Position numbers and translations under genes: made by a program. The notes below the pieces were generated by a model. That model was not told the origin of the DNA, did no database searches, and was given only the letters and a program-made list of their open reading frames with translations. This document shows, in pieces, positions 6,875 through 15,140 of a DNA stretch of 41,199 nt (positions are counted from its first letter, which is position 1; each line of letters begins with the position of its first letter). The DNA is from a virus, in IMG/VR virus record IMGVR_UViG_3300043395_001343, positions 1 to 41,199 of that record; one strand, 5' to 3'.

Positions 6875-7381
6875 ATGGGAGCCTTTATAGACCGAACAGG
6901 GCAGCGTTTTGGGCGCCTTGTTGTTCTTGGCGTTGAAGGCCGGGACAGATGGGGAAAGCTTCTCTGGCTCTGTCAATGTGATTGCGGCCGCACCATCTCA
7001 GCAAGAGCCTCGAACTTAAAAGCCAAGACTTCGAGCTGCGGATGTCGGAGGAGGGAGGTCGCGGCAGCGCTGAAAACCAGTCATGGCTTGCGTGGTACGC
7101 GGACTTATCGAATTTGGGGCAACATGAAAACCCGAGTCACCAACCCAAACTTCAAGGACGCGGAGTTGTATTCAGGGCGTGGCATTGACTGCGATCCGCG
7201 CTGGCTTGCAAGCTTTGAGGCGTTCTTGGCTGATATGGGCGAATGCCCAAGCGATAAGCACAGTCTTGATCGCTGGCCTGACAACGATCGGGGTTACTGG
7301 CCTGACAACTGCCGATGGGCAACAGATATTGAACAGGCCAACAACCGCCGCCCTCGCCGGTCACGGGAAACTAGGCCATGA
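6875..7381 (+). CDS. Homing-endonuclease-like protein with N-terminal Cys-rich domain
   Basis: The 168-residue protein follows a common phage and mobile-element pattern. An N-terminal RTGQRFGRLVVLG is followed by a zinc-binding-like CxCxCG...SCGC segment (residues about 33-57), then YRIWGNMKTRVTNP, YSGRGIDCDPRW, FLADMG and a DRWPDNDRGYWPDNCRWAT core with terminal NNRR. Proteins of this form are usually annotated as HNH-type endonucleases of selfish elements. A GAGGAGA ribosome binding site lies 9 nt upstream of ATG 6875. The 3' end overlaps a GGGAANCTAGG box just before the tail-tube gene, suggesting insertion in front of that gene. Confidence 0.75.
   Translation: MGAFIDRTGQRFGRLVVLGVEGRDRWGKLLWLCQCDCGRTISARASNLKAKTSSCGCRRREVAAALKTSHGLRGTRTYRIWGNMKTRVTNPNFKDAELYSGRGIDCDPRWLASFEAFLADMGECPSDKHSLDRWPDNDRGYWPDNCRWATDIEQANNRRPRRSRETRP
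7365..7378 (+). promoter_or_regulatory. GGGAANCTAGG box before the tail tube gene
   Basis: GGGAAACTAGGCCA lies inside the last codons of the endonuclease gene and 4 nt before the proposed TTG start of the tail tube gene. Confidence 0.6.
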
Positions 7382-7382
7382 G

Positions 7383-7898
7383 TTGGCCGCTTTTGGCCGG
7401 GAGACCAAAATCGGGTTCTTCAACGCATTCGGCTACAAGTTCTTCGCCAAGAAGGGCACCAGCAGCTCGACGGCTCCGACCGTCAGCACTGGCATGACTG
7501 AGGTCAAGAACCTTTCCAACGCTGGCCTGAGTTCCACCACGGATACTCAAGAGGTGATCACCTACGACACCTCGACGAATGGCTGGAAGCAGCAGATCGT
7601 CACCGCCAACAGCTACACCATCAGCTGCGAGCTGAACATTGACACAGCCGACGCTGGCTACAAGCTGCTGAAGCAAGCAGCTCGTGACTCGGCTACCGGC
7701 GTGATGATCGAGTGGTTCCGCGAAACTCCTGCTCCTGCTGTGAGCGGTGGTGGCACCAGCACTGCTGAAACCCACGCAGGCGTTGCCGCTGTGGGCAACT
7801 TCTCAGAGGACATCCAAGCCGGCAACGTGGCCAAGGTGACCTTTGACCTGGTGGGTTACGGCCCCTACGTGCTGACTGAGGCGACCGTTACGCCTTGA
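7383..7898 (+). CDS. Major tail (tube) protein
   Basis: The 171-residue product from TTG 7383 reads (M)AAFGRETKIGFFNAFGYKFFAKKG and continues with the beta-rich, Thr/Ser-rich sequence of tail tube proteins, including SYTISCELNIDTADAGYKLLKQA and a C-terminal VAKVTFDLVGYGPYVLTEATV. Longer starts upstream would read through the endonuclease gene in another frame, so I chose the TTG right after the GGGAAACTAGGCC box. The subunits stack as hexamers around the tape measure to form the non-contractile tail tube. A strong terminator follows. Position before the tape measure gene supports the call. Confidence 0.8.
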   Translation: MAAFGRETKIGFFNAFGYKFFAKKGTSSSTAPTVSTGMTEVKNLSNAGLSSTTDTQEVITYDTSTNGWKQQIVTANSYTISCELNIDTADAGYKLLKQAARDSATGVMIEWFRETPAPAVSGGGTSTAETHAGVAAVGNFSEDIQAGNVAKVTFDLVGYGPYVLTEATVTP

Positions 7899-7926
7899 CG
7901 GTCGCGGGCGAGGGAGGAGCCTGTAG

Positions 7927-7948
7927 CCCCGCTTCGGCGGGGTTTTTT
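7927..7948. terminator. Rho-independent terminator between convergent genes
   Basis: CCCCGC/GCGGGG stem with TTCG tetraloop (7927-7942) followed by six T residues (7943-7948). It ends transcription of the tail tube gene; its T run overlaps the stop codon of the opposing minus-strand gene. Confidence 0.92.
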
Positions 7949-8363
7949 ATTGCTGCCAGTAGCGCACCAAGCGCACCTTGTCCCCGAGCACCTGTTGGAG
8001 GGTGGAACCAAGGAGGCCGGTGGTGCCGTAGTTGAAGCGGAGATCTTCAACCACGCAGTCCATTTCAGGATCACCGGCGAAAGTCAGGCGTGCGGTGGTG
8101 CCTTGAACGATGCGCTGATCAAGAGCTTGGGGGTTGATGCAGTAGCCCTCAAAGACATTGCTGATGACATCAACGCCAGGCTGATTGCGCTCTAGAGCGC
8201 CGCCAGATTTACGCAGGAACAGCTCATAGGAAACGGTCGTGGTGTTGGCGACGACGTTGCCGGTGTCAGGGTCAACCGTGGTCCCAGCATCTGAGACGGT
8301 GAAGACGACTGTTGCGTTCTTAAGAGCGACCAGTGCAGACGCCACCTTCTTACCCCTTTCCAT
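7947..8363 (-). CDS. Hypothetical tail-associated protein on the opposite strand (138 aa)
   Basis: A minus-strand 138-residue protein (MERGKKVASALVALKNATVVF...KVRLVRYWQQ) with beta-rich, soluble composition and no signal peptide. Residues about 26-45 (TTVDPDTGNVVANTTTVSYELF) look like a beta-hairpin, and GYCINPQALD and FAGDPEMDCVVEDLRFNYG follow. The protein looks genuine: good amino-acid balance, and a GGGAAGCTA box immediately before its ATG on the minus strand. It fills the slot between tail tube and tape measure where tail terminator or chaperone genes usually lie, but reads against them. Function not recognised; a tail accessory protein is plausible. Confidence 0.75.
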   Translation of the reverse strand: MERGKKVASALVALKNATVVFTVSDAGTTVDPDTGNVVANTTTVSYELFLRKSGGALERNQPGVDVISNVFEGYCINPQALDQRIVQGTTARLTFAGDPEMDCVVEDLRFNYGTTGLLGSTLQQVLGDKVRLVRYWQQ

Positions 8364-8371
8364 AGCTTCCC
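8361..8371 (-). promoter_or_regulatory. GGGAANCTA box on the minus strand
   Basis: On the minus strand the sequence is GGGAAGCTATG, running straight into the start codon of the gene that begins at 8363. It faces a plus-strand copy 7 nt away. Confidence 0.55.
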
Positions 8372-8378
8372 GGTGACG

Positions 8379-8394
8379 GGGAACCTAGGAGCAG
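8379..8394 (+). promoter_or_regulatory. GGGAANCTAGG box before the tape measure gene
   Basis: GGGAACCTAGGAGCAG, 15 nt upstream of the GTG start of the tape measure gene, divergent from the minus-strand copy at 8361-8371. Confidence 0.6.
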
Positions 8395-8409
8395 CAAGGG
8401 AAATGAGTT

Positions 8410-10290
8410 GTGGCGGGGAGTCTCGGCGAAGCTCAGCTACAGCTCAGCGTTGACAACAAGTCGTTCGAGGCGGGGCTTAATTCTGCCAAGCGGCAGATCG
8501 ATGGCTTTAGTTCAACCGGCGTAGCTGGGTTCCAGCGCCTTGGTTCAGCGGTCTCAGGCTTCGCCGGCACCGTGGCTGCGCTCGCGGGTGTTGTCGGGAT
8601 TGGGGCCTTAGCGCAACAGATTTCTTCTGTTGGTCAGGCGTCTGAGCGGAGCAAGATTCAGCTATCGGCATTGGCTGGCGCCTATGGCGAAGCAGAAGCC
8701 GCAATGGCTTCGGCGGCACGCATCGCCAAGATTCTTGGCATCAGCAACCTGGAAGCGAGAAACAGCTTTTCTCAGCTTTATGGTTCGCTCCGTGGGACCG
8801 GCATTGGCCTCAAAGAGCTTGAGGTGCTCTATGTCGGTCTTAACAAGGCGGCGCGACTGTCGGGTGCTGGTTCCGCTGAAGCTGCGTCCGGCATCCTGCA
8901 GCTGAAGCAAGCCTTCGCCTCAGGTCGAGCACAGGGCGATGAGCTTCGCTCTGTTCTTGAGAACTTGCCTGTCTTCGCGCAGGCGGTTGCCAAGGAAATG
9001 AAGGCGAACGTCGGTGAACTGAGGCAGCTCGGCGCTGACGGCAAGATCACCAGCGACATCTTGTTCAAGGCAGCAAAGAGCCTGGCCAGTGGCGTAGCGC
9101 CGGGGAAAACGCAGCTTGAGTCGTTGGCAGCAACGTTTGAGAACGTCAAAGAAACTGCAGCTGAGGCATTTGGTCCGGCACTGAACAGTGCCCTGCGGAG
9201 CATCTCTGTCGGGCTCCGTGTTGTCGGCAATTATCTCGCGGAGAACAAGGAATCGATCGTCGGGTTCGCTAAGGGTGTGGTTTCAACGGCTAAAGCGATT
9301 GCACCGTTCGCGGCCGGGATCGGGATCGTCGTCGCTGCGTTCCGCGCATGGCGTATTGCGGCCACCGCTGCGGCCACTGCGCAAGCTGCATTACTGGCGC
9401 TAACTGGTCCGAAGGGTTGGGCGATCTTGGCCGGTGCCGTGGTGGCGACAGGTGTCGCCATGGCCGGTTTGAACAAGATCAGCGGCGACGCCGAAAAGGC
9501 GATGGCGAAAGCCAGTGATGAGGCCAAGAAAGCTGCTGCAGAATTTGACGCCCTGATTGGCGGGACCAACGTCAATGGTTCCAATGCAATCGACAAGGAG
9601 ATTGCGAAGAAGGCCAAGGCGTCTCAAGACGAGTACCGCATGGCCCTCAGGCTGCAAGGGCTTGAGGGAAGCGCACGCCAAGCTGCCGAGGCCCAGCTGC
9701 AGATTGACGCTGCTCGCCTGAAGTACAAGGAAGCGATCGCGGCGGCTAGCGCTGCTCCCGGCAATGCCAACCTTGAGGCATCAGCTCAGGCTGCAGCAGA
9801 TGAGCTGAAGTCTGCGCTTGTTAATGCCGGTGATGCGATGAAAGCTGCGGCTAAGGCCGCGGCGGATGAGCTGAAGAGTGCCAGTGATTCGCTGAAGGGA
9901 TCACTCCGCAGCAACCTCGATCTGCTTAACGGCGATCTGCGTAAGAAGGTGATTGCAGACGCTCAAGCGAGCCTCGGTAAATCACTGGCCACTGGTCGCT
10001 TTGATACGGCCACGATCGACGCCGGGATCAAGACCAACCAGGACCTGCTCGATATGGCCAGCAAACTGGAAGGCATCAATGCCAGCTTCGACGCTTATGA
10101 CCAAGCGCAGAAACAGGTCGCTCAGACACAAGAGCAGCTTGGTGTCAGCTTCACGGACCTCGGCGTGAAGCTTGATCAGACGGCAAACGAAATGGCAGCC
10201 CTCGCTAAGAAGGACTGGAACGTCTACGTCAACGGCGAAAAGGTTGACGGCTACTCAGGCATGGTCAACGCCATGAACAGGGGCTTCTGA
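8410..10290 (+). CDS. Tape measure protein
   Basis: At 626 residues this is a long Ala/Lys/Ser-rich helical protein with the usual tape measure layout. The N-terminal LGEAQLQLSVDNKSFEAGLNSAKRQI and the following region up to residue 220 resemble the conserved tape-measure core (a GIxLKELEVLYxGLNKAAR-like helix and a GDELRSVLENLPVFAQAVAKEM-like segment). Hydrophobic stretches at about 290-355 could be membrane-active during DNA entry. The C-terminal third is coiled-coil-like. It sets tail length and is ejected on infection. At about 0.15 nm per residue the length suggests a tail near 90 nm (inference). The GTG start follows a GGGAACCTAGG box; the stop overlaps the next ATG (ATGA). Confidence 0.9.
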   Translation: MAGSLGEAQLQLSVDNKSFEAGLNSAKRQIDGFSSTGVAGFQRLGSAVSGFAGTVAALAGVVGIGALAQQISSVGQASERSKIQLSALAGAYGEAEAAMASAARIAKILGISNLEARNSFSQLYGSLRGTGIGLKELEVLYVGLNKAARLSGAGSAEAASGILQLKQAFASGRAQGDELRSVLENLPVFAQAVAKEMKANVGELRQLGADGKITSDILFKAAKSLASGVAPGKTQLESLAATFENVKETAAEAFGPALNSALRSISVGLRVVGNYLAENKESIVGFAKGVVSTAKAIAPFAAGIGIVVAAFRAWRIAATAAATAQAALLALTGPKGWAILAGAVVATGVAMAGLNKISGDAEKAMAKASDEAKKAAAEFDALIGGTNVNGSNAIDKEIAKKAKASQDEYRMALRLQGLEGSARQAAEAQLQIDAARLKYKEAIAAASAAPGNANLEASAQAAADELKSALVNAGDAMKAAAKAAADELKSASDSLKGSLRSNLDLLNGDLRKKVIADAQASLGKSLATGRFDTATIDAGIKTNQDLLDMASKLEGINASFDAYDQAQKQVAQTQEQLGVSFTDLGVKLDQTANEMAALAKKDWNVYVNGEKVDGYSGMVNAMNRGF

Positions 10291-11030
10291 TGACACTCAC
10301 GATCGGCACTTGGGTCTATAGCGGGAACCGCTACACCGTTCAGCCTTATGGCTATGACGAGGTGGATGTACGCCGCGGCCTGACCGCACGCAAGTGTCTT
10401 CTGCAGGCGCTGATGACTGCTGCTGAATGGCAGGGCCTCTTGGCGGTCTACAACACGTGGCGGGACACGCGAATCACGGATCCTGACAGCGTGACTTCAA
10501 ACAGTGTTGGGACGACTGTTGACGTGACGGCCGCGGCCAATGGCGTCACCTGGACGGCGGTGCCGTGCTGGTTCTTGTCTGCTCCTGTTGGTGAGCAGGT
10601 CGGAGCGTATGTGCAGGCTTCTGTTGATTTGGTGGATGCTGCCCAGTCTCTACAGGTGCTGCAGCACGAGAGGACGCTATCTAGCGCCAAGTATCACTTC
10701 GGCACCTGGACGCTTGGGACAACGGTTATTCAGCTGACGAAGCCTGCGGAGACCTATCAAGACATCCCACAGCTGGCATTGACGGCAGGTGGGGCGAGTT
10801 ACATCACCGGCCCGTTGACTGCCACCAGGGTGAGGGAACTAGAGGGTGACACTGATGCAGCGGGCTGGGCTGCTATTCAGACGTGGTACGAGGCAACGAT
10901 CCAGGCGACACCTGCTGCTGGTGATTGGTATCCGATCAGCGCACCATCAGCCTCAGCTGAGGCTCAGATCGTGGCAGGCGCCAGGACTGACATCTATACC
11001 GTGTCCATCGCACTGGGGCAGGCGAAGTAA
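10290..11030 (+). CDS. Distal tail-like / minor tail protein
   Basis: The 246-residue protein begins at an ATG that overlaps the tape measure stop and ends at TAA 11030, overlapping the next ATG. It is rich in Trp, Tyr and Thr with a beta-strand pattern (TIGTWVYSGNRYTVQPYGYDEV at the start; two YHFGTW/AIQTWYEATIQ-type stretches later). It contains a duplicated look, with WxxLLAVYNTWRD in the first half and WAAIQTWYEATI in the second. In siphoviruses the gene after the tape measure usually encodes the distal tail protein joining tube and tip. That role is inferred from position. Confidence 0.55.
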   Translation: MTLTIGTWVYSGNRYTVQPYGYDEVDVRRGLTARKCLLQALMTAAEWQGLLAVYNTWRDTRITDPDSVTSNSVGTTVDVTAAANGVTWTAVPCWFLSAPVGEQVGAYVQASVDLVDAAQSLQVLQHERTLSSAKYHFGTWTLGTTVIQLTKPAETYQDIPQLALTAGGASYITGPLTATRVRELEGDTDAAGWAAIQTWYEATIQATPAAGDWYPISAPSASAEAQIVAGARTDIYTVSIALGQAK

Positions 11031-14000
11031 TGGCGACAATCGATATTCGCGCAACGGTCACCTGCAGCCTGGGCCCGCTGATCAGCGGCAGCATCAGCGA
11101 CGACTACCTGCAGAACAGCGGGCTAGTGATGACCCGCGGCAGCTGTGAGATCACCGGGATTCACACCCCTGCGGTAGGGACTGGCGTCACGTTTAGCTAT
11201 ACGGGTCCTGCGGGGAACCAGACGGTGCCGCGTGAGCTGCTGGTGCTGAGCAGCTTTGCCGATCCGTTCCGCAATACCACCACGGTCGAGCTGGGTTGCC
11301 GGTTGACCTATCTGAAGGACACATCACCGGCTCCCAGTGTTGATGGGGTGTCGTCGCTGATGACAGGTCGCAGGCAGCAGTGCCTCAACGGTTATGTGGA
11401 CTATCCAGCGAATAGCAAGGTTGGGTTCCCAATCAGCGCCGCAGCGTTGATGAATACCTGCTTGGGAGCACTGGGCATCACGGCAAGCCGTAACCCGCTC
11501 ACCAACATGTTCAACCGTGATTCGGTGGACCTGAGCGCGGGTTATGTGCCTGTATTGGGTGACCTGCTGTTGTCTGAGGGCTTTGCGGGCTACATGGATG
11601 CAGCAGGCACGCTGCAGATCCTTGACCTAAGCACCGAGGGTGGCGGCGGCCCCCAGGTCACGAGCGATCACATCGTTGATCTCGGCGCGATCGGCGTTGG
11701 CGACCTGCCCGGTGAAGCGGTGATCGTGCGGTACAACAGCACGAAGCTCAAGGGTGCTCTTGATACCACTGACAGCGCTGAGCTGAAGCTCAAGAACTGG
11801 GAGGAAGAGGAGGTCGAAGGAGACCCTCAGACCTTTGAGGTCCGCTACACCAGCGGCACCGGCACTCAAACACAGACTGCCACCTATATCCCGTATAGCA
11901 AGACGATCACCAAATACGGGAAGGACGGGTCGTTTGATGAGACCGCCTGTGTGATCTCAGGCCGTGAAGGCGCCGACCTGAGCAATTCAGTGTTGTCCCG
12001 TGAAACGAAGGAGCGCAGTGTCATTGGCGTTGATGCCAACAATTACTGCACCGAGCTGTTGAGCGCTGGCCTGACGGTCGACATCTCGTTTCAAGGCACC
12101 AGCCGCAAAGTCGAGACCTATGAGTACGACGACAAGGGTCAGCTGGTGAAGCAGACCAGCGAGGTGTACGAACCGCATTTCAAGTGGCTGGGTGGGATCG
12201 ACGTTGATTACGTCTATTACGACAGCAATGGTGCGGCGGAGGCCGTCGCCGCCTTGTCTTCCGAGGTGTTGGTCGAGCGGACGATCGTCGAATACGACTG
12301 GATCTATGGCCGATCGGTGACCTACCTGAAGGCGGGCGAGACCTACGACCCGCCGGTGTTGGCAGAGAAGGTCACCACCACAGTGTTTCAGAACTGGACG
12401 CTGACTCAGCAGGGTCAGCAGGGTGCTGCGCAGATCAAGGAATCAGCGCCGTTTGCCAATAGGCAGGAAGCAGAGGACTGGCTGGCACGTACTGCGAAAC
12501 GGCTGGTGCTGGCTGATACCCAGGTGCGAACCAACCGGCCCCGTGAGATTGGCGGACAGGTGCGTCCTGCGGCGGAAAACCTGCTGAGCAAAGCGGACAA
12601 CACAAGCACCGAAACCACCGCGAGCATTGCCTATGCGATGGGTTCTGCGCAGGCGGATCGCTACAAGAGCTTCTCGATGCCGTACCAAAGCGACGACATA
12701 TACCTGTCGAGTGGGGCGGTGCGTCGTGGTGACGCCGCTTCTAAGGCGCTGCGGTTTGGTCGTATCCAGAACCGCCTGCTGATGGGCAACCGCAATGGCG
12801 TGAACCTGCAGCTGCATCCAAGCAAGATGCCAGCCAATCCATTTGACCCGCTGTATCTGACGCAGGGCGGGCTCACGGTTCAGTACAGGGCGAATGGAAT
12901 CGCCTGGGCGTTTGACGACAACGGCATCGTGGCCAGTGTTGATGCCTTGTATTGGGGCGTCGCTGGTGGGACGGGAACAGCGTGGGTGCCGGTAGCCCCT
13001 GGCGTGACGACGTTCCCACCTGCACCCCCAGTTGTGGGGGGTGTGATTGATGTGCCGTCCGTGGTGCCACCGTGGAACGAAACGGTGCCGCTTGAGGGTG
13101 TGACGCGCACTGTCGCTGAGGTCAAGGATTATGCCTATGCCATTGGCAGCCTTGGCACGACTGACATCGGCTATGCGGTGACGCATACCGAGATGCAGTA
13201 CACGATCCGCCTGGTAGCCGACTCACGGGTCTTCAATGTCGCGGGTCAAGATTCAGGTTCGAGGTACACCCGCGGTGTGGCTGCGAACGTCGGGACCTTC
13301 AACCTGACTGGAATGGACGCCGGCAGTGTCGGCTTCTATGTGCTGCACGCTGAGAACCCGTCTTATGACATCAGCGGTAAGGCTGCGCTGTTCCGTTATC
13401 AGCGGAACCCCATGCCACTGGATGTTGGCACCTTCAATCTGACGGGCATGGATGCCGGGAAGTTCATCGGCAAGGGAATGGAACTTGAGGGCGCGACCTT
13501 CAATTTGACCGGCATGGATGCGGGTTATGCCTTGTCAAGAGGTCTTCTTTCAAGCGCCGGGACATTTAATCTCACGGGTCAAGCGGCTGCGCTGAAGAAA
13601 TCGTCGCCAGTCAAGTTGCAGCTGCGAATGGATGGGACAGCTGGCAGCACTGTGTTCCCAGACGTAAGCCCTTCGGCCCATACTGTTACCGCGAATGGTG
13701 CGGCACAGGTTGATACGACAACGGTCAAGTTTGGAACTGGCTCACTTTTAGGCGTAGGAGGCTCTGGTTCTGCAGGGTTCCTTTCTGTGCCTGACAGTGA
13801 TGACTTTGAGTTTGGATCTGGTGATTTCACGATTGAGCTTTGGGTGAGATTTACCAGTGTCACTGGCATCCAGGCGTTAGTTTCCAAGGGTCACACCGGG
13901 ACAGGAAACCTGTCTTGGACATTCCTGCGAGATGGGTTCAGGGGTACACTTCAGCTGCTTGTAAGTGGGGACGGATCTGGAGATACCCGAAAGGAATGTT

Positions 14001-14266
14001 CGTGGTCTCCGACTACGGGGCAGTGGTATTTCTTGGCCGTAACACGGAGGCTGGGAACGCTTCGCTTCTTTATCGACGGAGTGATGCCTCCTGATGGGCA
14101 GCTAAGTTCCAGCGAGACCTATTTCAACGGTTCTGCGGCGGTTCGCGTTGGGTGGGCGGCGAACTTTGGCCTCAATGGCAACATCGATGACCTGCGGATC
14201 ACGAAGGGGATCGCAAGATACACAGCCAATTTCACGCCACCTACGGCTGCGTTCCCTGACCCCTAG
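11030..14266 (+). CDS. Tail tip / baseplate hub protein with adhesin repeats and LamG-like end
   Basis: This is the largest protein in the window (1078 residues). The N-terminal 650 residues are beta-rich and resemble tail-tip hub proteins in size and position after the distal tail gene. From about residue 735 it carries four copies of a GTFNLTG(M/Q)xAxx unit, at residues about 758, 804, 822 and 844. The last 210 residues look like a concanavalin/LamG-type domain (LQLRMDGTAGSTVFPDVSPS...FTIELWVRF...GQWYFLAVTR...FFIDG...NGNIDDLRITKGIARYT), a common carbohydrate-binding fold in phage adhesion proteins. It is therefore likely both hub and receptor binder. Translation is coupled to the upstream gene. 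Confidence 0.75.
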   Translation: MATIDIRATVTCSLGPLISGSISDDYLQNSGLVMTRGSCEITGIHTPAVGTGVTFSYTGPAGNQTVPRELLVLSSFADPFRNTTTVELGCRLTYLKDTSPAPSVDGVSSLMTGRRQQCLNGYVDYPANSKVGFPISAAALMNTCLGALGITASRNPLTNMFNRDSVDLSAGYVPVLGDLLLSEGFAGYMDAAGTLQILDLSTEGGGGPQVTSDHIVDLGAIGVGDLPGEAVIVRYNSTKLKGALDTTDSAELKLKNWEEEEVEGDPQTFEVRYTSGTGTQTQTATYIPYSKTITKYGKDGSFDETACVISGREGADLSNSVLSRETKERSVIGVDANNYCTELLSAGLTVDISFQGTSRKVETYEYDDKGQLVKQTSEVYEPHFKWLGGIDVDYVYYDSNGAAEAVAALSSEVLVERTIVEYDWIYGRSVTYLKAGETYDPPVLAEKVTTTVFQNWTLTQQGQQGAAQIKESAPFANRQEAEDWLARTAKRLVLADTQVRTNRPREIGGQVRPAAENLLSKADNTSTETTASIAYAMGSAQADRYKSFSMPYQSDDIYLSSGAVRRGDAASKALRFGRIQNRLLMGNRNGVNLQLHPSKMPANPFDPLYLTQGGLTVQYRANGIAWAFDDNGIVASVDALYWGVAGGTGTAWVPVAPGVTTFPPAPPVVGGVIDVPSVVPPWNETVPLEGVTRTVAEVKDYAYAIGSLGTTDIGYAVTHTEMQYTIRLVADSRVFNVAGQDSGSRYTRGVAANVGTFNLTGMDAGSVGFYVLHAENPSYDISGKAALFRYQRNPMPLDVGTFNLTGMDAGKFIGKGMELEGATFNLTGMDAGYALSRGLLSSAGTFNLTGQAAALKKSSPVKLQLRMDGTAGSTVFPDVSPSAHTVTANGAAQVDTTTVKFGTGSLLGVGGSGSAGFLSVPDSDDFEFGSGDFTIELWVRFTSVTGIQALVSKGHTGTGNLSWTFLRDGFRGTLQLLVSGDGSGDTRKECSWSPTTGQWYFLAVTRRLGTLRFFIDGVMPPDGQLSSSETYFNGSAAVRVGWAANFGLNGNIDDLRITKGIARYTANFTPPTAAFPDP

Positions 14267-14270
14267 GTCT

Positions 14271-14285
14271 GGGTAAGCTAGGCCA
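14271..14285 (+). promoter_or_regulatory. GGGAANCTAGG box (one-base variant)
   Basis: GGGTAAGCTAGGCCA lies 13 nt before the ATG at 14299. CCTAG at 14262-14266 can pair with its CTAGG. Confidence 0.55.
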
Positions 14286-14298
14286 AAGGGCGCAACAG

Positions 14299-14733
14299 AT
14301 GGCCACCTTTCAGAAGTTCAACTCCTTCGTGGAGGCGTTGGCGGAAAAGAAGCATGACCTGGGCACGGACACGCTGAAGGTGATGCTGACCAATACAGCG
14401 CCTGCCGCCACTGACACGCGATACGCAACGCCTGGGCTTGCGGACAATGAGGTCGCCAACGGCAACGGCTACACCACTGGCGGCAACACCGCGGCCGTCA
14501 CCACTAGCTCCCAGACTGGTGGCACCTACAAGCTGGTCCTGGGCGACCCTGCTACCTGGACGGCTGCCGGTGGCTCCCTGGGCCCGTTCCGCTATGCCGT
14601 GCTCTACAACGACACCGCTGCCAACAAGGAGCTGATTGGTTTTTGGGACTACGGCAGCAGCATCACCTTGGCTGCAGGTGAGTCTTTCGCCGTTGACTTT
14701 GATCCTGCCACCGGCGTCCTCACCATCGTCTGA
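14299..14733 (+). CDS. Virion structural protein (tail-associated, 144 aa)
   Basis: The protein starts MATFQKFNSFVEALAEKKHD and follows a widespread pattern in phage tail regions: a short helix with xFxxFxEALAEKxHxL, then DTLKVMLTNTAP, a Gly/Asn-rich NGYTTGG loop and a beta-rich end (GPFRYAVLYND...LIGFWDYGSSITLAAGES). It sits directly after the tail tip gene with an independent GGGTAAGCTAGG box and before a second small virion protein. Probable role: adhesion-complex or tail decoration protein. The family pattern is recognisable; exact function unknown. Confidence 0.65.
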   Translation: MATFQKFNSFVEALAEKKHDLGTDTLKVMLTNTAPAATDTRYATPGLADNEVANGNGYTTGGNTAAVTTSSQTGGTYKLVLGDPATWTAAGGSLGPFRYAVLYNDTAANKELIGFWDYGSSITLAAGESFAVDFDPATGVLTIV

Positions 14734-14738
14734 TCGCC

Positions 14739-15140
14739 ATGGCAGTCGCTCTAACCATCAGCACCAAGGAACTGGAGCGCCAAGCCAAGCTGGTGTTCGA
14801 GGGCAAGACCTACAAGCTGTTTCTTGCTACTAACAGTGGCAGCCTGACGGCTGATTCCACCGCAGCAGCCTGGGAAGCTGTTGAGGTGAGTGGCGGTGGG
14901 TACACGGCAGCCACAGGCACCATCGGTGCTGGCAGCTACAACTCCGGCAACGCTCGCTATGAGCTGCCGACGATCAACGCGACCTTCACAGCGGGTACAG
15001 GCGGCTTTTCGTACAACACGATCTGCCTGCGGATCGGTACGGAGCTGTACCTGCATAGCGTCACGGTCGAGAACCCGTCGATCACCCTGGCCTCAGGCCA
15101 GAGCAAGAGCTACACCATCACGCTCGCTCAAGACGACTAA
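14739..15140 (+). CDS. Virion structural protein (tail-associated, 133 aa)
   Basis: A 133-residue beta-rich protein, MAVALTISTKELERQAKLVF at the start and NPSITLASGQSKSYTITLAQDD at the end. It shares its general plan with the preceding protein (LFLATNSGSLTAD versus VMLTNTAPAATD; GGGYTAATG versus NGYTTGG; SITLASGQS versus SITLAAGES), suggesting an old duplication. It overlaps the next gene by one base (TAATGG). Probably part of the tail adhesion apparatus. Confidence 0.65.
   Translation: MAVALTISTKELERQAKLVFEGKTYKLFLATNSGSLTADSTAAAWEAVEVSGGGYTAATGTIGAGSYNSGNARYELPTINATFTAGTGGFSYNTICLRIGTELYLHSVTVENPSITLASGQSKSYTITLAQDD

Noticed and set aside
7179-7382. Upstream extension of the tail tube frame
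   Set aside because: These codons overlap the endonuclease gene in another frame and give unlikely hydrophobic text; the TTG at 7383 after the box fits tube proteins better.
12443-13186. 247-residue minus-strand frame opposite the tail tip gene
   Set aside because: Composition (His/Arg-rich) and exact opposition to a well-supported gene mark it as antisense noise.
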